In this document: in pieces, positions 25,263-35,528 of the stretch | Position numbering within the stretch: the stretch's first letter is position 1 | Layout: the number at the start of each line of letters is the position of its first letter | Origin: Streptococcus ruminicola | Lineage (GTDB): Bacteria > Bacillota > Bacilli > Lactobacillales > Streptococcaceae | Assembly: GCF_011387195.1 (NCBI RefSeq) | Contig: NZ_CP046919.1 | Span: forward strand, 558,001 to 622,000 | Direction of reading: 5' to 3' | DNA length: 64,000 nucleotides | The notes under the pieces: generated by a model | Database searches by the model: none | What the model was told of the DNA's origin: nothing | Seen by the model: only the letters and a program-made list of their open reading frames with translations | Translations under genes and position numbers: made by a program

Positions 25263-25571
25263 TTATTCCTCATCAGAATCAGATTTGCTGGCTTTCTCCT
25301 TAATATCGTCAATCGCCTCAGAACGGAGAGCCGTCAATTCTTTTTCCATTTTTTCAACTTCAATCTCACGACTAAGCTGAGTTGAAAGCGAATTGAGAGC
25401 CATCAAAATAGCAATCGTTTCATTATCAGCTTGTGGTAATTTTTCTTTGATTGTATTATATTTTTCTTTGGCTACACGCTCAACTTCCTCCATGAAGAGG
25501 TTATCCTTATCTGTTGTCAATGTGAGCGACTTTTCTCCAAAGACGAATTTATAACGATTTTTGCTTTCCAT
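25263..25571 (-). CDS. ZapA-like cell division protein
   Basis: A 102-residue protein with a short N-terminal globular domain (NRYKFVFGEKSLTLTTDKDN) and a long coiled coil (about 40-95), the ZapA design for cross-linking FtsZ filaments. GAGGTGA precedes the ATG. Adjacent to cvpA and mutS2 as in other streptococci. Confidence 0.82.
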   Translation of the reverse strand: MESKNRYKFVFGEKSLTLTTDKDNLFMEEVERVAKEKYNTIKEKLPQADNETIAILMALNSLSTQLSREIEVEKMEKELTALRSEAIDDIKEKASKSDSDEE

Positions 25572-25679
25572 ATAGTCACCTCTTTGACATTATACCTTAA
25601 AATAAACATTTCGTAAAATGAAAGCGTGAAAATAGCAGTTTTCAACGGCTATTTTGCCACTTTGTCTACCTTTTTATGT

Positions 25680-25685
25680 TACAAT
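25680..25685 (+). promoter_or_regulatory. Extended -10 box of rnhC, leaderless layout
   Basis: TGT TACAAT ends six bases before the rnhC ATG. Between it and the ZapA-like gene, AAAATAGC (25629-25636) and GCTATTTT (25648-25655) form an inverted repeat of unknown role. Confidence 0.5.
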
Positions 25686-25691
25686 TAAAGC

Positions 25692-26594
25692 ATGAATACA
25701 ATTGTTATAAAACTAGGGAAAAATGACTTGCAAAACTTAGTCAAAACACTTACTAGTAAGCAAATCACAAACAACAACCCTTACGTCACTTTCGCCGCAA
25801 AAATCAATGGCGTCACAGTTCTTGCCTACACCTCTGGTAAGGTTGTCTTTCAAGGCAGTTCTGCTGAAGAGGTTGCTAGCCAATTTGGTTATAAAGCTTC
25901 TGAGTCATCTGAGAAAAGCAGCCAATCTGGGCAAAACATGCCACTTATCGGTTCAGACGAAGTTGGAAACGGGTCTTATTTTGGTGGCTTAGCTGTTGTT
26001 GCTAGTTTTGTAACACCTGATGACCACGCGCTGCTAAAGAAACTTGGTGTCGATGATTCTAAGAATTTAACGGATAGTAAGATTCGCCAAATCGCCCCAA
26101 TCTTAGAAGAGAAAATCAAGCATAAAGCTCTGCTATTGTCCCCTCAAAAATACAACCAAGTCGTTGGAAAAGGTAAGATGCACAATGCAGTCTCTGTAAA
26201 AGTAGCTCTTCATAATCAAGCTATTTATCTGCTACTGCAAGATGGCGTAAAACCTGAAAAAATCGTGATTGATGCTTTTACTAGCCGTCAAAATTACGAA
26301 AAATACCTCAAAAATGAGGTAAATCACTTTGACAATCCTCTAACGCTAGAAGAAAAGGCTGAAGGAAAATACCTTGCTGTCGCAGTTAGCTCCATTATCG
26401 CCCGTAACCTTTTCTTGGAGAATTTAGATAAGCTAAGCCAAGAAGTACAGTACAAACTTCCAAGCGGTGCTGGTAGCAAATCCGATAAAGTAGCTAGTCA
26501 AATCCTAGCAGCTTACGGCATGCCTGGCTTAGAACACACTGCAAAACTCCACTTTGCAAACACCCAAAAAGCACAAAATTTATTAAAAAAATAA
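25692..26594 (+). CDS. rnhC: Ribonuclease HIII
   Basis: Cleaves RNA in RNA-DNA hybrids. 300 residues with the N-terminal TBP-like substrate-binding domain (about 1-80) and the catalytic domain with the DEDD motif starting at [15 protein letters not shown] (Asp/Glu), later VDDSKNLTD and [11 protein letters not shown]. The ATG has no ribosome-binding site and sits six bases after a -10 box, suggesting a leaderless mRNA. Followed by lepB after 16 bases. Confidence 0.95.
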   Translation: MNTIVIKLGKNDLQNLVKTLTSKQITNNNPYVTFAAKINGVTVLAYTSGKVVFQGSSAEEVASQFGYKASESSEKSSQSGQNMPLIGSDEVGNGSYFGGLAVVASFVTPDDHALLKKLGVDDSKNLTDSKIRQIAPILEEKIKHKALLLSPQKYNQVVGKGKMHNAVSVKVALHNQAIYLLLQDGVKPEKIVIDAFTSRQNYEKYLKNEVNHFDNPLTLEEKAEGKYLAVAVSSIIARNLFLENLDKLSQEVQYKLPSGAGSKSDKVASQILAAYGMPGLEHTAKLHFANTQKAQNLLKK

Positions 26595-26610
26595 CATCGA
26601 GGAACCAATT

Positions 26611-27204
26611 ATGAAACAATTCATCAAAGAATGGGGACCCTTTATCCTCTTTTTAATCGCCCTTGGTCTTGTTCGTCTTTTCCTTATCCAGCCTGTGAGT
26701 GTTGACGGTCATTCTATGGACCCTACGCTGGCTGACGGAGAACGCCTAATCGTTCTAAGAACTGCCAAAATCGATCGCTTTGATATTGTTGTAGCTAAGG
26801 AAAAAGAAGGCAACAAAACCAAAGAAATCGTTAAACGTGTTATCGGACTCCCAGGTGATACCATTACCTATAAAGATGATGTTCTTTACGTCAACGGTAA
26901 AAAGACAAGTGAACCTTACCTGGACAAGTACCAAAAAGCTTTTGAAGATGATGATTTACAAGACATTTACTCTTACAACACCTTATTCCAACAACTAGCT
27001 GAAAACTCTGATGCCTTCACCACTGCTAAAGACGGCAGCACTGAATTTACCGTCAAAGTTCCAAAAAATCAGTATTTCTTATTAGGTGATGACCGCATCG
27101 TTTCAAAAGACAGCCGTGAAGTTGGTTCCTTCAAAAAATCAGCTATCGTCGGCGAAGTCAAATTCCGCTTCTGGCCACTCTCAAAAATTGGAGGCGTCAA
27201 CTAA
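26611..27204 (+). CDS. lepB: Signal peptidase I (housekeeping)
   Basis: Removes signal peptides from secreted proteins. 197 residues, one N-terminal membrane segment, catalytic Ser in VDGHSMDPTL, Lys in IVKRVIGLPGD, and GDDRIVSKDSRE. GAGG precedes the ATG. It forms an rnhC-lepB-(recD2) group seen in other streptococci. It has an insert of about 45 residues (DKYQKAFEDDDLQDIYS ...) compared with the pilus-linked peptidase at 8.8 kb. Confidence 0.95.
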   Translation: MKQFIKEWGPFILFLIALGLVRLFLIQPVSVDGHSMDPTLADGERLIVLRTAKIDRFDIVVAKEKEGNKTKEIVKRVIGLPGDTITYKDDVLYVNGKKTSEPYLDKYQKAFEDDDLQDIYSYNTLFQQLAENSDAFTTAKDGSTEFTVKVPKNQYFLLGDDRIVSKDSREVGSFKKSAIVGEVKFRFWPLSKIGGVN

Positions 27205-27209
27205 ATTCA

Positions 27210-27243
27210 ACGAAGACTTAACTCACACGAGTTAGGTCTTTTT
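27210..27243 (+). terminator. lepB terminator
   Basis: AAGACTTAACTC and GAGTTAGGTCTT pair (one mismatch/wobble) around ACAC, then T's. Confidence 0.8.
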
Positions 27244-27253
27244 AATGCGATGT

Positions 27254-27282
27254 TTGTCTATCACATTGGCGAATGATATAAT
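27254..27282 (+). promoter_or_regulatory. recD2 promoter
   Basis: TTGTCT, 17-base spacer, TATAAT (27277-27282), 33 bases before the ATG. Confidence 0.7.
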
Positions 27283-27315
27283 AAAGCCACTATAACAATC
27301 AAGTAAGGATGACTT

Positions 27316-29784
27316 ATGGAATACTTCTTTTCTGGCGCTATTGACCGTATTATTTTTGAAAATGCCAGTAACTTCTTTAAAATCATATTACTCGAAATCG
27401 AAGATACCGATTCTGACTTTGATGATTTTGAAATCATTGTCACAGGAACCATTGCTGATGTCATCGAAGGCGAAAATTACACCTTCTGGGGAGAATTAAC
27501 CCAGCATCCAAAATATGGTGAACAGCTAAAAGTTACCCGATACGAGCGAACAAAACCAACGTCTTCTGGACTCATCAAGTACTTTTCAAGTGACCACTTT
27601 AAAGGCATCGGTAAAAAGACAGCTGAGAAAATTGTCCAACTCTACGGCGATAACACGATTGATAAAATCTTGGAAGACCCTAGTAAGCTTGAGAGTATTT
27701 CTGGACTCTCTAAAGAAAATCGTGATAATTTTGTTGCCAAATTAAAACTTAACTATGGAACTGAGCAAATCCTCTCAAAACTTGCCGAATACGGCTTAAC
27801 CAATCGTGTGGCTATTGATATTTTCAATCATTATAAGGAAGAAAGTTTAGAGATTATCCAAGAAAATCCTTATCAACTGGTCGAAGATATTCAAGGTATC
27901 GGCTTTAAAATTGCGGACCAGCTCGCCGAACAATTGGGGATTGAGGCAGATGCACCGCAGCGTTTTCGTGCCGCACTCGTTCACAGCTTATTTGAAACCT
28001 CGGTTGAAAATGGGGATACTTACGTTGAGGCGCGTGATTTACTAGAAAATGCTATTACCATTTTGGAAGAAGCCCGCCAAATTGAGCTAGACCCTGCTGC
28101 TGTTGCTAAGGAATTATCTACGCTTATCGCTGAAGACAAGGTGCAAAACATCGGCACAAAAATCTTTGATAACACACTGTTTTATGCCGAAGCTGGTATC
28201 AAGAAAAATCTAACACGCATCCTTGATACTCCATTAACTAAACAATTTTCAGACCAAGACTTACAAGAAGAAATTGAAGACATCGAAGACGCCTTTGGCA
28301 TTTCTTATGACGCTGTCCAAAAAAATGCCATTAAAGAAGCTCTTCAAAGCAAAGTTTTCATTCTAACTGGTGGACCAGGGACTGGTAAAACAACTGTTAT
28401 TAACGGTTTGATTGCTGCTTATGCTGATTTACACGGCATTGATTTAGAGAAGAAGGATATCCCAATTGTTCTTGCTGCACCAACAGGTCGCGCGGCACGT
28501 CGCATGAACGAATTAACTGGGCTTCCAAGTGCAACCATCCACCGTCATCTTGGCTTAAACGGCGACAATGATTATCAAGCCATGGATGATTATTTGGACT
28601 GTGATTTGATTATCATCGATGAATTTTCAATGGTAGATACTTGGCTAGCCAATCAGCTCTTTAGCTCCATTTCATCAAATACTCAAGTCATTATCGTTGG
28701 TGATAGCGACCAACTTCCATCCGTTGGCCCTGGGCAAGTGCTAGCTGATTTACTTAAAATCAAAACACTGCCGCAAATAGCACTGACAAAAATCTTTAGG
28801 CAATCTGAAGACTCAACCATTGTCACACTGGCTAATCAGATGAGACAAGGCGTCTTGCCAGCTGATTTCACTCAGAAAAAAGCGGACCGTTCTTACTTTG
28901 AAGCTGGCGCTCAATATATTCCTGAGATGATTCCGAAAATTGTCAGCGCAGCTATTAAAAGCGGCATTAGCCCTCAAGAAATTCAAATTCTTGCACCTAT
29001 GTACCGTGGTGCTGCCGGCATTAACCGCCTCAATACAATCATTCAAGATTTGCTTAATCCACTCGGTGACCAATTATCCTTTGCTTTTGGTGATATGAAT
29101 TTCCGTAAAGGGGACAAAGTTCTTCATTTGATTAATGATGCCGAGCTCAATGTCTTTAACGGAGATATCGGCTATATCACAGACTTGATTCCTGCCAAAT
29201 ACACAGAATCAAAACAAGATGAACTATACATGTCTTTTGACGGGACTGAAGTGATTTACCCTCGTAACGAATGGCACAAAATCACGCTTGCCTACGCCAT
29301 GTCCATTCACAAATCACAAGGGAGTGAATTCCAAGTAGTTATTCTGCCAATTACGCGCCAAAGTCGTCGTCTTTTGCAACGCAATCTGATTTACACAGCC
29401 ATTACCCGCTCTAAGAGTAAATTAGTCATGTTGGGAGAGATTGCTGCCTTTGATTACGCCATAAAAAATGAAGGCTCTAAACGCAAGACTTATCTCGTCC
29501 AACGCTTCACAACAAATCCAGAAGACCTTGACAACTCAGAAACGATAGAAAATCCAGACGAAGCAAAAGAAAGCCAAAATGAGCCACTAGAAGATAAAGT
29601 TACTTCTTCTACTGCTCACGTTGAAGAAGAAAAATCCGAAAAAGTTGTTCAACTTAGCCTTGATTTTAACGAAGACAAACCAGATAACGTCAAAGAATAC
29701 CGTCTAACAGAAGAAAATCTTTCATTTATTGATCCAATGATTGGTATCACTCAAGAAGATATCGAACATTTTTTCAAAAAATAA
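27316..29784 (+). CDS. recD2: RecD2-type 5'-3' DNA helicase
   Basis: Superfamily 1B helicase acting in replication-fork maintenance and repair in bacteria without RecBC. 822 residues: N-terminal OB-like domain (about 1-90), helix-hairpin-helix repeats (KGIGKKTAEKI, QGIGFKIADQL), Walker A GGPGTGKTTVINGL (about 355), DEFSMVDTW Walker B, QADQ-like GDSDQLPSVGPGQV, and the C-terminal motif AYAMSIHKSQGSEF. The last 90 residues are an acidic, low-complexity tail ending FFKK. AAGGATGACTT precedes the ATG. Confidence 0.95.
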   Translation: MEYFFSGAIDRIIFENASNFFKIILLEIEDTDSDFDDFEIIVTGTIADVIEGENYTFWGELTQHPKYGEQLKVTRYERTKPTSSGLIKYFSSDHFKGIGKKTAEKIVQLYGDNTIDKILEDPSKLESISGLSKENRDNFVAKLKLNYGTEQILSKLAEYGLTNRVAIDIFNHYKEESLEIIQENPYQLVEDIQGIGFKIADQLAEQLGIEADAPQRFRAALVHSLFETSVENGDTYVEARDLLENAITILEEARQIELDPAAVAKELSTLIAEDKVQNIGTKIFDNTLFYAEAGIKKNLTRILDTPLTKQFSDQDLQEEIEDIEDAFGISYDAVQKNAIKEALQSKVFILTGGPGTGKTTVINGLIAAYADLHGIDLEKKDIPIVLAAPTGRAARRMNELTGLPSATIHRHLGLNGDNDYQAMDDYLDCDLIIIDEFSMVDTWLANQLFSSISSNTQVIIVGDSDQLPSVGPGQVLADLLKIKTLPQIALTKIFRQSEDSTIVTLANQMRQGVLPADFTQKKADRSYFEAGAQYIPEMIPKIVSAAIKSGISPQEIQILAPMYRGAAGINRLNTIIQDLLNPLGDQLSFAFGDMNFRKGDKVLHLINDAELNVFNGDIGYITDLIPAKYTESKQDELYMSFDGTEVIYPRNEWHKITLAYAMSIHKSQGSEFQVVILPITRQSRRLLQRNLIYTAITRSKSKLVMLGEIAAFDYAIKNEGSKRKTYLVQRFTTNPEDLDNSETIENPDEAKESQNEPLEDKVTSSTAHVEEEKSEKVVQLSLDFNEDKPDNVKEYRLTEENLSFIDPMIGITQEDIEHFFKK

Positions 29785-29787
29785 AAA

Positions 29788-29828
29788 GAAAAAACTAGGT
29801 TAATTTAGCACTAAATTCCTAGTTTTTC
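29788..29828 (+). terminator. recD2 terminator
   Basis: AAAAACTAGG and CCTAGTTTTT arms with an inner AATTTAG/CTAAATT pairing, just past the stop. Confidence 0.8.
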
Positions 29829-29950
29829 TCATGCATTTATTTTGTATAAATATAAATTTTCAGATGATAGAATAGCTTTACACTTAAAACATTTAGAGAC
29901 TTAAAACGATTTAATCCTTGAAACTAAAGGGTTTCTTGATATAACATCTC

Positions 29951-29992
29951 TTGACAGAAAAGTGTTTACATATAAGGAAATTGTGTTATAAT
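29951..29992 (+). promoter_or_regulatory. Promoter of the four-helix membrane protein gene
   Basis: TTTACA (29965-29970), 16-base spacer, TATAAT (29987-29992); a further TTGACA (29951) lies upstream. The 120 bases before it hold a short GAAAC/GGTTTC hairpin and no ORF. Confidence 0.6.
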
Positions 29993-30039
29993 ATCTGTAC
30001 TATCATAATAGGATTACCATTGTTTTTAGGAGGTTTGAA

Positions 30040-30540
30040 ATGGTTTCTTATGAAAAAATTCGTCAATCTTTGCGTTCTTGGACGCTTTTTATCGCTTGGG
30101 TAAATGTTCTTGCTGCGCTAAGCAAAGTTTGGAGTGTTATTAGCCATTATATCGTCGTTAATAACCTTGATAAGTTTAAAGAACAACTTGATGCTGAAAA
30201 ATTCCGAATTCTTGAAGCTTCTACCAATGTTGGGATTGTTATCATTGCAGTTATTGCTCTTGTTGTTAACATCATTGTAGCTGTTTTAGCATTCAAAAAC
30301 TTATCAAAAATCAAAGACAATGCTCCAAGTTTATCACCTTACCGCATTGCCTTGATTTATACTGTTGTTTACAATCTTGCAAGCTTTGCCTTGAGTGTAT
30401 ATCTTAATATTCCACTTTCACCATTCAATATCATTTTGCCACTTGTCTTTTTGGGGCTTTATGCTTATGTGTACAACAAAGCAGCACAGCTATTAGACAA
30501 AGAAGGCGATGAGACTGATTCTGAAAGTGTTAATCAATAA
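30040..30540 (+). CDS. Membrane protein of unknown function, 166 residues
   Basis: Four predicted membrane segments (about 15-35, 63-85, 103-122, 126-146) with a charged loop after the first (DKFKEQLDAEKFRILEA) and an acidic C-terminus (DKEGDETDSESVNQ). GGAGG precedes the ATG by seven bases. Monocistronic between recD2 and dinB. No family recognised. Confidence 0.82.
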   Translation: MVSYEKIRQSLRSWTLFIAWVNVLAALSKVWSVISHYIVVNNLDKFKEQLDAEKFRILEASTNVGIVIIAVIALVVNIIVAVLAFKNLSKIKDNAPSLSPYRIALIYTVVYNLASFALSVYLNIPLSPFNIILPLVFLGLYAYVYNKAAQLLDKEGDETDSESVNQ

Positions 30541-30556
30541 CTTTTAAGAAATCAAA

Positions 30557-30592
30557 TACCGTCTCAGAACTTGAGCTAAGACGGTATTTTAA
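30557..30592. terminator. Shared terminator (membrane protein gene and dinB)
   Basis: AATACCGTCT and AGACGGTATT arms with flanking A/T runs, between converging genes. Confidence 0.78.
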
Positions 30593-30595
30593 TTT

Positions 30596-31687
30596 TTAAA
30601 AGAGATTTAATGGACGAATATTATCTTCTAATCCCGTGATAGTAACCCCCAGAAGACGCACACCAGATTTTGATTCTTCTAAGCTGTCAAATATCGCATG
30701 AGCAGCTTGGTCAATCACCTCAAAATCATTGGTGACATCATCTAGTGTTTTACGCTTGGTTAAAGTCGAAAAATCCGCGTATCGAACCTTCAAAACGACA
30801 GTGCGACCAACTTTATTATTTCGCATTAAGCTGTCCACAACTCGACGTGTATTTTTTGAAATCTCCGACTTAATATCAGCATCCTCGTACAGTAATTTAC
30901 TGTAGGTACGTTCACTCCCAATAGATTTTCGAATACGATTGGGTCTGACTGGTGAATTTGAAATACCTCGCGCTTTACGGTACAAATCATAACCAAAGCG
31001 CCCGAAATGATCAATCAAGGTCATCTCTGGTATTTCTAATAAATCCGCCCCCGTAAAAACACCCATTTGATGTAGTTTTTCAACTGATTTTTTACCAACA
31101 CCATGAAACTTTTCAATTGGTAATTTTTTCAAGAAATCCTGCGCATCTTCTGGCAATACTAAGGTTAAACCTTTCGGTTTATCATAATCCGAAGCTAGTT
31201 TAGCTAGAAATTTGTTATAAGAGACACCGGCTGAACAAGTCAAGTGAACTTCTTGCCAAATATCATATTGAATCATTTTAGCGATTTTAATCGCTGACTT
31301 GATGCCACGCTTATTTTCAGTGACATCCAAGTAAGCTTCATCAATGGACATGGGTTCAACCAAGTCAGTGTAACGCTTGAAAATCTCACGAATTTGCATT
31401 CCAATCTCTCGGTATTTTTGGTAGTTACCAGAAATGAAAATAGCTTGTGGACATCGCTCATAAGCTTCCATCGATGACATGGCAGAATGCACGCCAAATT
31501 TTCTTGCCACATAGTTACAAGTTGACACGACACCGCGTCCACCAGTCTTACGTGGGTCAGAACCGATAATAACAGGCTTTCCTTTGAGTTCTGGATTATC
31601 CCTTTCTTCCACTGACGCAAAAAAGGCATCCATATCAATATGAATAATTTTTCGAGAAGTATCATTAATTAATGGAAAAATAAGCAT
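30596..31687 (-). CDS. dinB: DNA polymerase IV (Y family)
   Basis: Translesion polymerase. About 363 residues from ATG 31687; catalytic carboxylates in [12 protein letters not shown] and [10 protein letters not shown], steric-gate region SVEERDNP, helix-hairpin-helix [12 protein letters not shown], and a C-terminal little-finger domain. An ORF start at 31738 would add 17 residues that do not fit the family. The C-terminus stops at IRPLNLF without an obvious clamp-binding pentapeptide beyond that end. Confidence 0.95.
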   Translation of the reverse strand: MLIFPLINDTSRKIIHIDMDAFFASVEERDNPELKGKPVIIGSDPRKTGGRGVVSTCNYVARKFGVHSAMSSMEAYERCPQAIFISGNYQKYREIGMQIREIFKRYTDLVEPMSIDEAYLDVTENKRGIKSAIKIAKMIQYDIWQEVHLTCSAGVSYNKFLAKLASDYDKPKGLTLVLPEDAQDFLKKLPIEKFHGVGKKSVEKLHQMGVFTGADLLEIPEMTLIDHFGRFGYDLYRKARGISNSPVRPNRIRKSIGSERTYSKLLYEDADIKSEISKNTRRVVDSLMRNNKVGRTVVLKVRYADFSTLTKRKTLDDVTNDFEVIDQAAHAIFDSLEESKSGVRLLGVTITGLEDNIRPLNLF

Positions 31688-31821
31688 CGTCCAGTCCTTT
31701 CTGATTCTATTATAACAATTTTCATTACTTTCAAGCAAAATTTACAAATTTCTAGTACAGTTAACCAACTTTCTGAAACTGTTCTAGAAAAGATTCTAGT
31801 TTTTTCCAATTTTTTTGTTTG

Positions 31822-31854
31822 GGAAAACGCTTCCTTTATGATAGACTTATAATT
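31822..31854 (+). promoter_or_regulatory. pflB promoter region with cre site
   Basis: GGAAAACGCTTCCT (31822-31835) matches the cre consensus at 13 of 14 positions and lies 14 bases before TATAAT (31849-31854), overlapping the -35 zone. CcpA control of pyruvate formate-lyase is established in several streptococci. Confidence 0.7.
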
Positions 31855-31909
31855 GTAAATGTAACAGATGACTTGTTACAGCTACTAGAATTTAAGGAGA
31901 AATCTCATT

Positions 31910-34234
31910 ATGGCGACTGTTAAAACAAATGCAGATGTTTTTGAAAAAGCCTGGGAAGGCTTTAAAGGTACTGACTGGAAAGAAAAAGCCAGCGTTTCTC
32001 GTTTCGTACAAGCTAACTACACACCTTATGATGGTGATGAAAGCTTCTTAGCTCCAGCTACTGAACGCTCTCTTAAAATCAAAAAAATCATTGAAGATAC
32101 AAAAGCTAAATACGAAGCAACTCGTTTCCCAATGGACACTCGTCCAACATCAATCGCAGATATTCCTGCCGGCTATATTTCAAAAGACGATGAATTAATC
32201 TACGGTATTCAAAATGATGAGTTGTTCAAATTGAATTTCATGCCAAAAGGTGGTATCCGTATGGCAGAAACAGCACTTAAAGAACATGGTTATGAACCAG
32301 ATCCTGCTGTTCATGAAATTTTCACAAAATACACTACTACAGTAAATGACGGAATTTTCCGCGCTTATACATCTAATATCCGCCGTGCGCGTCACGCACA
32401 CACTGTAACTGGTCTTCCAGATGCTTACTCTCGTGGACGTATCATCGGTGTTTACGCACGTCTAGCTCTTTATGGTGCTGACTACTTAATGCAAGAAAAA
32501 GTTAACGACTGGAACGCTATCACTGAAATCGACGAAGAATCTATCCGTCTTCGCGAAGAAGTAAACATGCAATACCAAGCTCTTGGTGAAGTTGTTAAAC
32601 TTGGTGACCTTTACGGACTTGATGTTCGTAAACCAGCCATGAACGTTAAAGAAGCTATCCAATGGGTTAACATTGCTTTCATGGCAGTTTGTCGTGTTAT
32701 CAATGGTGCCGCCACTTCTCTAGGACGTGTGCCAATCGTTCTTGATATCTTTGCTGAACGTGACCTTGCTCGTGGTACTTTCACAGAATCAGAAATCCAA
32801 GAATTTGTCGATGACTTTGTCTTGAAACTTCGTACTGTAAAATTTGCTCGTACTAAAGCTTACGACGAACTTTACTCTGGTGACCCAACATTCATCACTA
32901 CATCTATGGCTGGTATGGGTGCTGACGGTCGTCACCGTGTTACTAAAATGGACTACCGTTTCTTGCACACACTTGATAACATCGGTAACGCTCCAGAACC
33001 AAACTTGACAGTTCTTTGGACTGATAAATTGCCATATTCATTCCGTCGCTACTGTATGAAAATGTCACACAAACACTCTTCAATCCAATACGAAGGTGTA
33101 ACAACAATGGCTAAAGACGGTTATGGTGAAATGTCATGTATCTCATGTTGTGTATCACCACTTGACCCAGAAAACGAAGAACAACGTCACAACATCCAAT
33201 ACTTTGGTGCTCGTGTAAACGTCCTTAAAGCTCTTCTTACTGGTTTGAACGGTGGTTACGATGATGTTCACAAAGACTACAAAGTATTTGACATCGAACC
33301 AGTTCGTGACGAAATCCTTGATTTCGAAACTGTTAAAGCTAACTTTGAAAAATCTCTTGATTGGTTGACTTCAACTTACGTAGATGCTCTTAACATCATT
33401 CACTACATGACTGATAAATACAACTACGAAGCTGTTCAAATGGCATTCTTGCCAACTAAACAACGTGCCAACATGGGATTCGGTATCTGTGGTTTTGCCA
33501 ATACTGTTGATACTTTGTCAGCAATCAAATATGCTACCGTTAAACCAATCCGCGACGAAGATGGCTACATTTACGATTACGAAACAACTGGTGACTTCCC
33601 TCGTTGGGGTGAAGATGACCCTCGTTCTAACGAACTTGCCGAATGGTTGGTAGAGGCTTACACTACTCGTCTTCGTAGCCATAAACTTTACAAGAACGCT
33701 GAAGCTACTGTATCACTTCTTACAATCACTTCAAACGTTGCTTACTCTAAACAAACTGGTAACTCTCCAGTTCACAAAGGTGTTTACCTTAACGAAGATG
33801 GTACCGTAAACCTTTCTAAACTTGAATTCTTCTCACCAGGTGCCAACCCATCTAACAAAGCTCGTGGTGGTTGGTTACAAAACTTGAACTCTCTTGCAAG
33901 CCTTGACTTCTCATATGCTGCAGATGGTATCTCACTTACAACTCAAGTTTCTCCACGCGCTCTCGGTAAGACATTTGATGAACAAGTTGATAACTTGGTA
34001 ACTATCCTTGATGGTTACTTCGAAAACGGTGGACAACACGTTAACTTGAACGTCATGGACCTTAAAGATGTTTATGACAAGATTATGAATGGTGAAGATG
34101 TTATCGTTCGTATCTCAGGTTACTGTGTCAACACTAAATACCTTACTAAAGAACAAAAGACAGAATTGACACAACGCGTCTTCCACGAAGTTCTTTCAAT
34201 GGATGATGTTGCTGAAACTGTTGCTGCTAAATAA
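31910..34234 (+). CDS. pflB: Pyruvate formate-lyase (formate acetyltransferase)
   Basis: Splits pyruvate with CoA into acetyl-CoA and formate in anaerobic mixed-acid fermentation, using a glycyl radical. 774 residues; catalytic Cys413-Cys414 in SCISCCVSP and radical Gly737 in [19 protein letters not shown] precedes the ATG. The oxygen-sensitive activating enzyme (pflA) is not adjacent, as is usual in streptococci. Codon use is strongly biased toward one codon per residue (AAA, GAA, GGT, ACT/ACA), typical of highly expressed genes. Confidence 0.97.
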   Translation: MATVKTNADVFEKAWEGFKGTDWKEKASVSRFVQANYTPYDGDESFLAPATERSLKIKKIIEDTKAKYEATRFPMDTRPTSIADIPAGYISKDDELIYGIQNDELFKLNFMPKGGIRMAETALKEHGYEPDPAVHEIFTKYTTTVNDGIFRAYTSNIRRARHAHTVTGLPDAYSRGRIIGVYARLALYGADYLMQEKVNDWNAITEIDEESIRLREEVNMQYQALGEVVKLGDLYGLDVRKPAMNVKEAIQWVNIAFMAVCRVINGAATSLGRVPIVLDIFAERDLARGTFTESEIQEFVDDFVLKLRTVKFARTKAYDELYSGDPTFITTSMAGMGADGRHRVTKMDYRFLHTLDNIGNAPEPNLTVLWTDKLPYSFRRYCMKMSHKHSSIQYEGVTTMAKDGYGEMSCISCCVSPLDPENEEQRHNIQYFGARVNVLKALLTGLNGGYDDVHKDYKVFDIEPVRDEILDFETVKANFEKSLDWLTSTYVDALNIIHYMTDKYNYEAVQMAFLPTKQRANMGFGICGFANTVDTLSAIKYATVKPIRDEDGYIYDYETTGDFPRWGEDDPRSNELAEWLVEAYTTRLRSHKLYKNAEATVSLLTITSNVAYSKQTGNSPVHKGVYLNEDGTVNLSKLEFFSPGANPSNKARGGWLQNLNSLASLDFSYAADGISLTTQVSPRALGKTFDEQVDNLVTILDGYFENGGQHVNLNVMDLKDVYDKIMNGEDVIVRISGYCVNTKYLTKEQKTELTQRVFHEVLSMDDVAETVAAK

Positions 34235-34243
34235 TAAATATCG

Positions 34244-34278
34244 AAAAAGACTTTGTCAGTTGACAGAGTCTTTTTTTG
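34244..34278 (+). terminator. pflB terminator
   Basis: GACTTTGTCA (34249-34258) pairs with TGACAGAGTC (34261-34270, one G-T), followed by seven T. Confidence 0.88.
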
Positions 34279-34282
34279 TCCT

Positions 34283-34288
34283 TAAAAT
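34283..34288 (+). promoter_or_regulatory. -10 box of the GNAT gene, leaderless layout
   Basis: TAAAAT ends six bases before the ATG at 34295, right after the pflB terminator. No ribosome-binding site. Confidence 0.45.
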
Positions 34289-34294
34289 AGAGCT

Positions 34295-34732
34295 ATGAAA
34301 ATCAAACAAACCAGAAACACACTTTCAGATACCTACTTGGATGCCATGAAAATCCGTCAAATCGTTTTTGTAAAAGGACAAGGTGTTCCTTTATCTCTTG
34401 AAATTGATAAAAACGAAGCTTATTGCCTGCATTTTGTTCTTTATAATGACTTAGGAAATGCTGTCGCTACTTGCCGTATTTTGCCAAATCAAGACCACAG
34501 CAAAGCCACCTTGCAGCGTATGGCTGTTCTTCCTGACCAACAAGGAAAGCATTTTGGAAAACACCTTCTAGAAGAGATCATCACTTTTTGTAAACAACAA
34601 GGCTTTAAAGAAATAATTCTCCATGCGCAATTAACCGCAAAAGGCTTTTACGATAAACTTGGCTTTACTCCTTTTGGTGAAGAATTTGAAGAAGCAGGCA
34701 TCCAACATATCAGCATGATGAAAACTTTATAA
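34295..34732 (+). CDS. GNAT family N-acetyltransferase, 145 residues
   Basis: A single GNAT domain with the acetyl-CoA loop QRMAVLPDQQGKHFGKHLLE (about 85-105) and the C-terminal KGFYDKLGFTPFGEEFEEAG typical of the ElaA-like subgroup. Substrate unknown. The gene immediately follows the pflB terminator and appears to be translated from a leaderless message. Confidence 0.87.
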   Translation: MKIKQTRNTLSDTYLDAMKIRQIVFVKGQGVPLSLEIDKNEAYCLHFVLYNDLGNAVATCRILPNQDHSKATLQRMAVLPDQQGKHFGKHLLEEIITFCKQQGFKEIILHAQLTAKGFYDKLGFTPFGEEFEEAGIQHISMMKTL

Positions 34733-34737
34733 AATAA

Positions 34738-34775
34738 AAAAGCACTCCTGACCAAAAGTCAAGAGTGTTTATTTT
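34738..34775. terminator. Bidirectional terminator (GNAT gene and stress-protein gene)
   Basis: AGCACTCCTGAC pairs with GTCAAGAGTGTT (wobbles) around CAAAA, with A/T runs on both sides, between converging genes. Confidence 0.72.
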
Positions 34776-34815
34776 TCACTGTTTAGAGATGAATAGTATA
34801 TCTGACTGCTTAGAA

Positions 34816-35430
34816 CTATTCTTTTCCTCTTAAGCGACGGAACTTAGCCTTAATGGCTTCTGCAATATCATTTCCCTGTTCTTTTAAATGATTGACACGA
34901 CGTTCATTCATGTCTTCTTGAACCTTATCATAAAGTTCATCTTGAACTTGACCTGCAAGTTCAACTTCGCGAGCAAGGGCAACAGCATCCCAACGCATAA
35001 TATTAGTCTTATAAGGAGCAAAGACATGGTTCAATATACTTTCGTCCTCTTCATGCACCAAAGCAATAACAGCAACATCGCCATCAAGTAGCTTAGTTGT
35101 CACTTCTTCAATCAAGCTATTGTCAGTAGCATCTGTCATACTACCACTCGCAGCACCAGCAAGACTTCCGATACCGTAGCCGATAATAACACCAATCGGT
35201 CCGCTCAAGATACCAATCAAACCACCGACAATGCCACCAATCGTTGCATATTCATGGCTGGTATCATCAAAATCAACAGAATCTTTGATAGTGATTTTAC
35301 CATTTTCATTCTTGACCAAGGCAATTTGTGCGATTTGGGTGTGGCTGTCTTGCTTGAAAGCTTTTAATTCTGAAAATGCTTGATAAGCTTCACTTTCAAC
35401 ATTGAAAACAACAGTAAGTACATCTGCCAT
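34816..35430 (-). CDS. DUF1269-type protein with glycine-zipper segment
   Basis: About 204 residues from ATG 35430 (MADVLTVVFNVESEAYQAFS), chosen for AAGGAGG eight bases upstream; an in-frame ATG at 35463 has none. A ferredoxin-like N-terminal domain surrounds a Gly/Ile-rich hydrophobic segment (GGIVGGLIGILSGPIGVIIG, about 67-100), then a charged helical C-terminus. Such proteins are often stress-induced and membrane-associated; function not established. Confidence 0.78.
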   Translation of the reverse strand: MADVLTVVFNVESEAYQAFSELKAFKQDSHTQIAQIALVKNENGKITIKDSVDFDDTSHEYATIGGIVGGLIGILSGPIGVIIGYGIGSLAGAASGSMTDATDNSLIEEVTTKLLDGDVAVIALVHEEDESILNHVFAPYKTNIMRWDAVALAREVELAGQVQDELYDKVQEDMNERRVNHLKEQGNDIAEAIKAKFRRLRGKE

Positions 35431-35528
35431 AACCTTGTCCTCCTTTTCTCTGGTTACCTTCATTATAGCACTTTCACACTAAAAAAGCCGAGAAAAAGTA
35501 AAACGTTTTCACAATAATAGCAATCTTT

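Noticed and set aside
31781-31806. CTAGAA-AAGA-TTCTAG followed by T's upstream of pflB
   Set aside because: The stem is only 6 bp and AT-rich, and it lies upstream of the promoter; it may end stray transcripts but is too weak to call a terminator.
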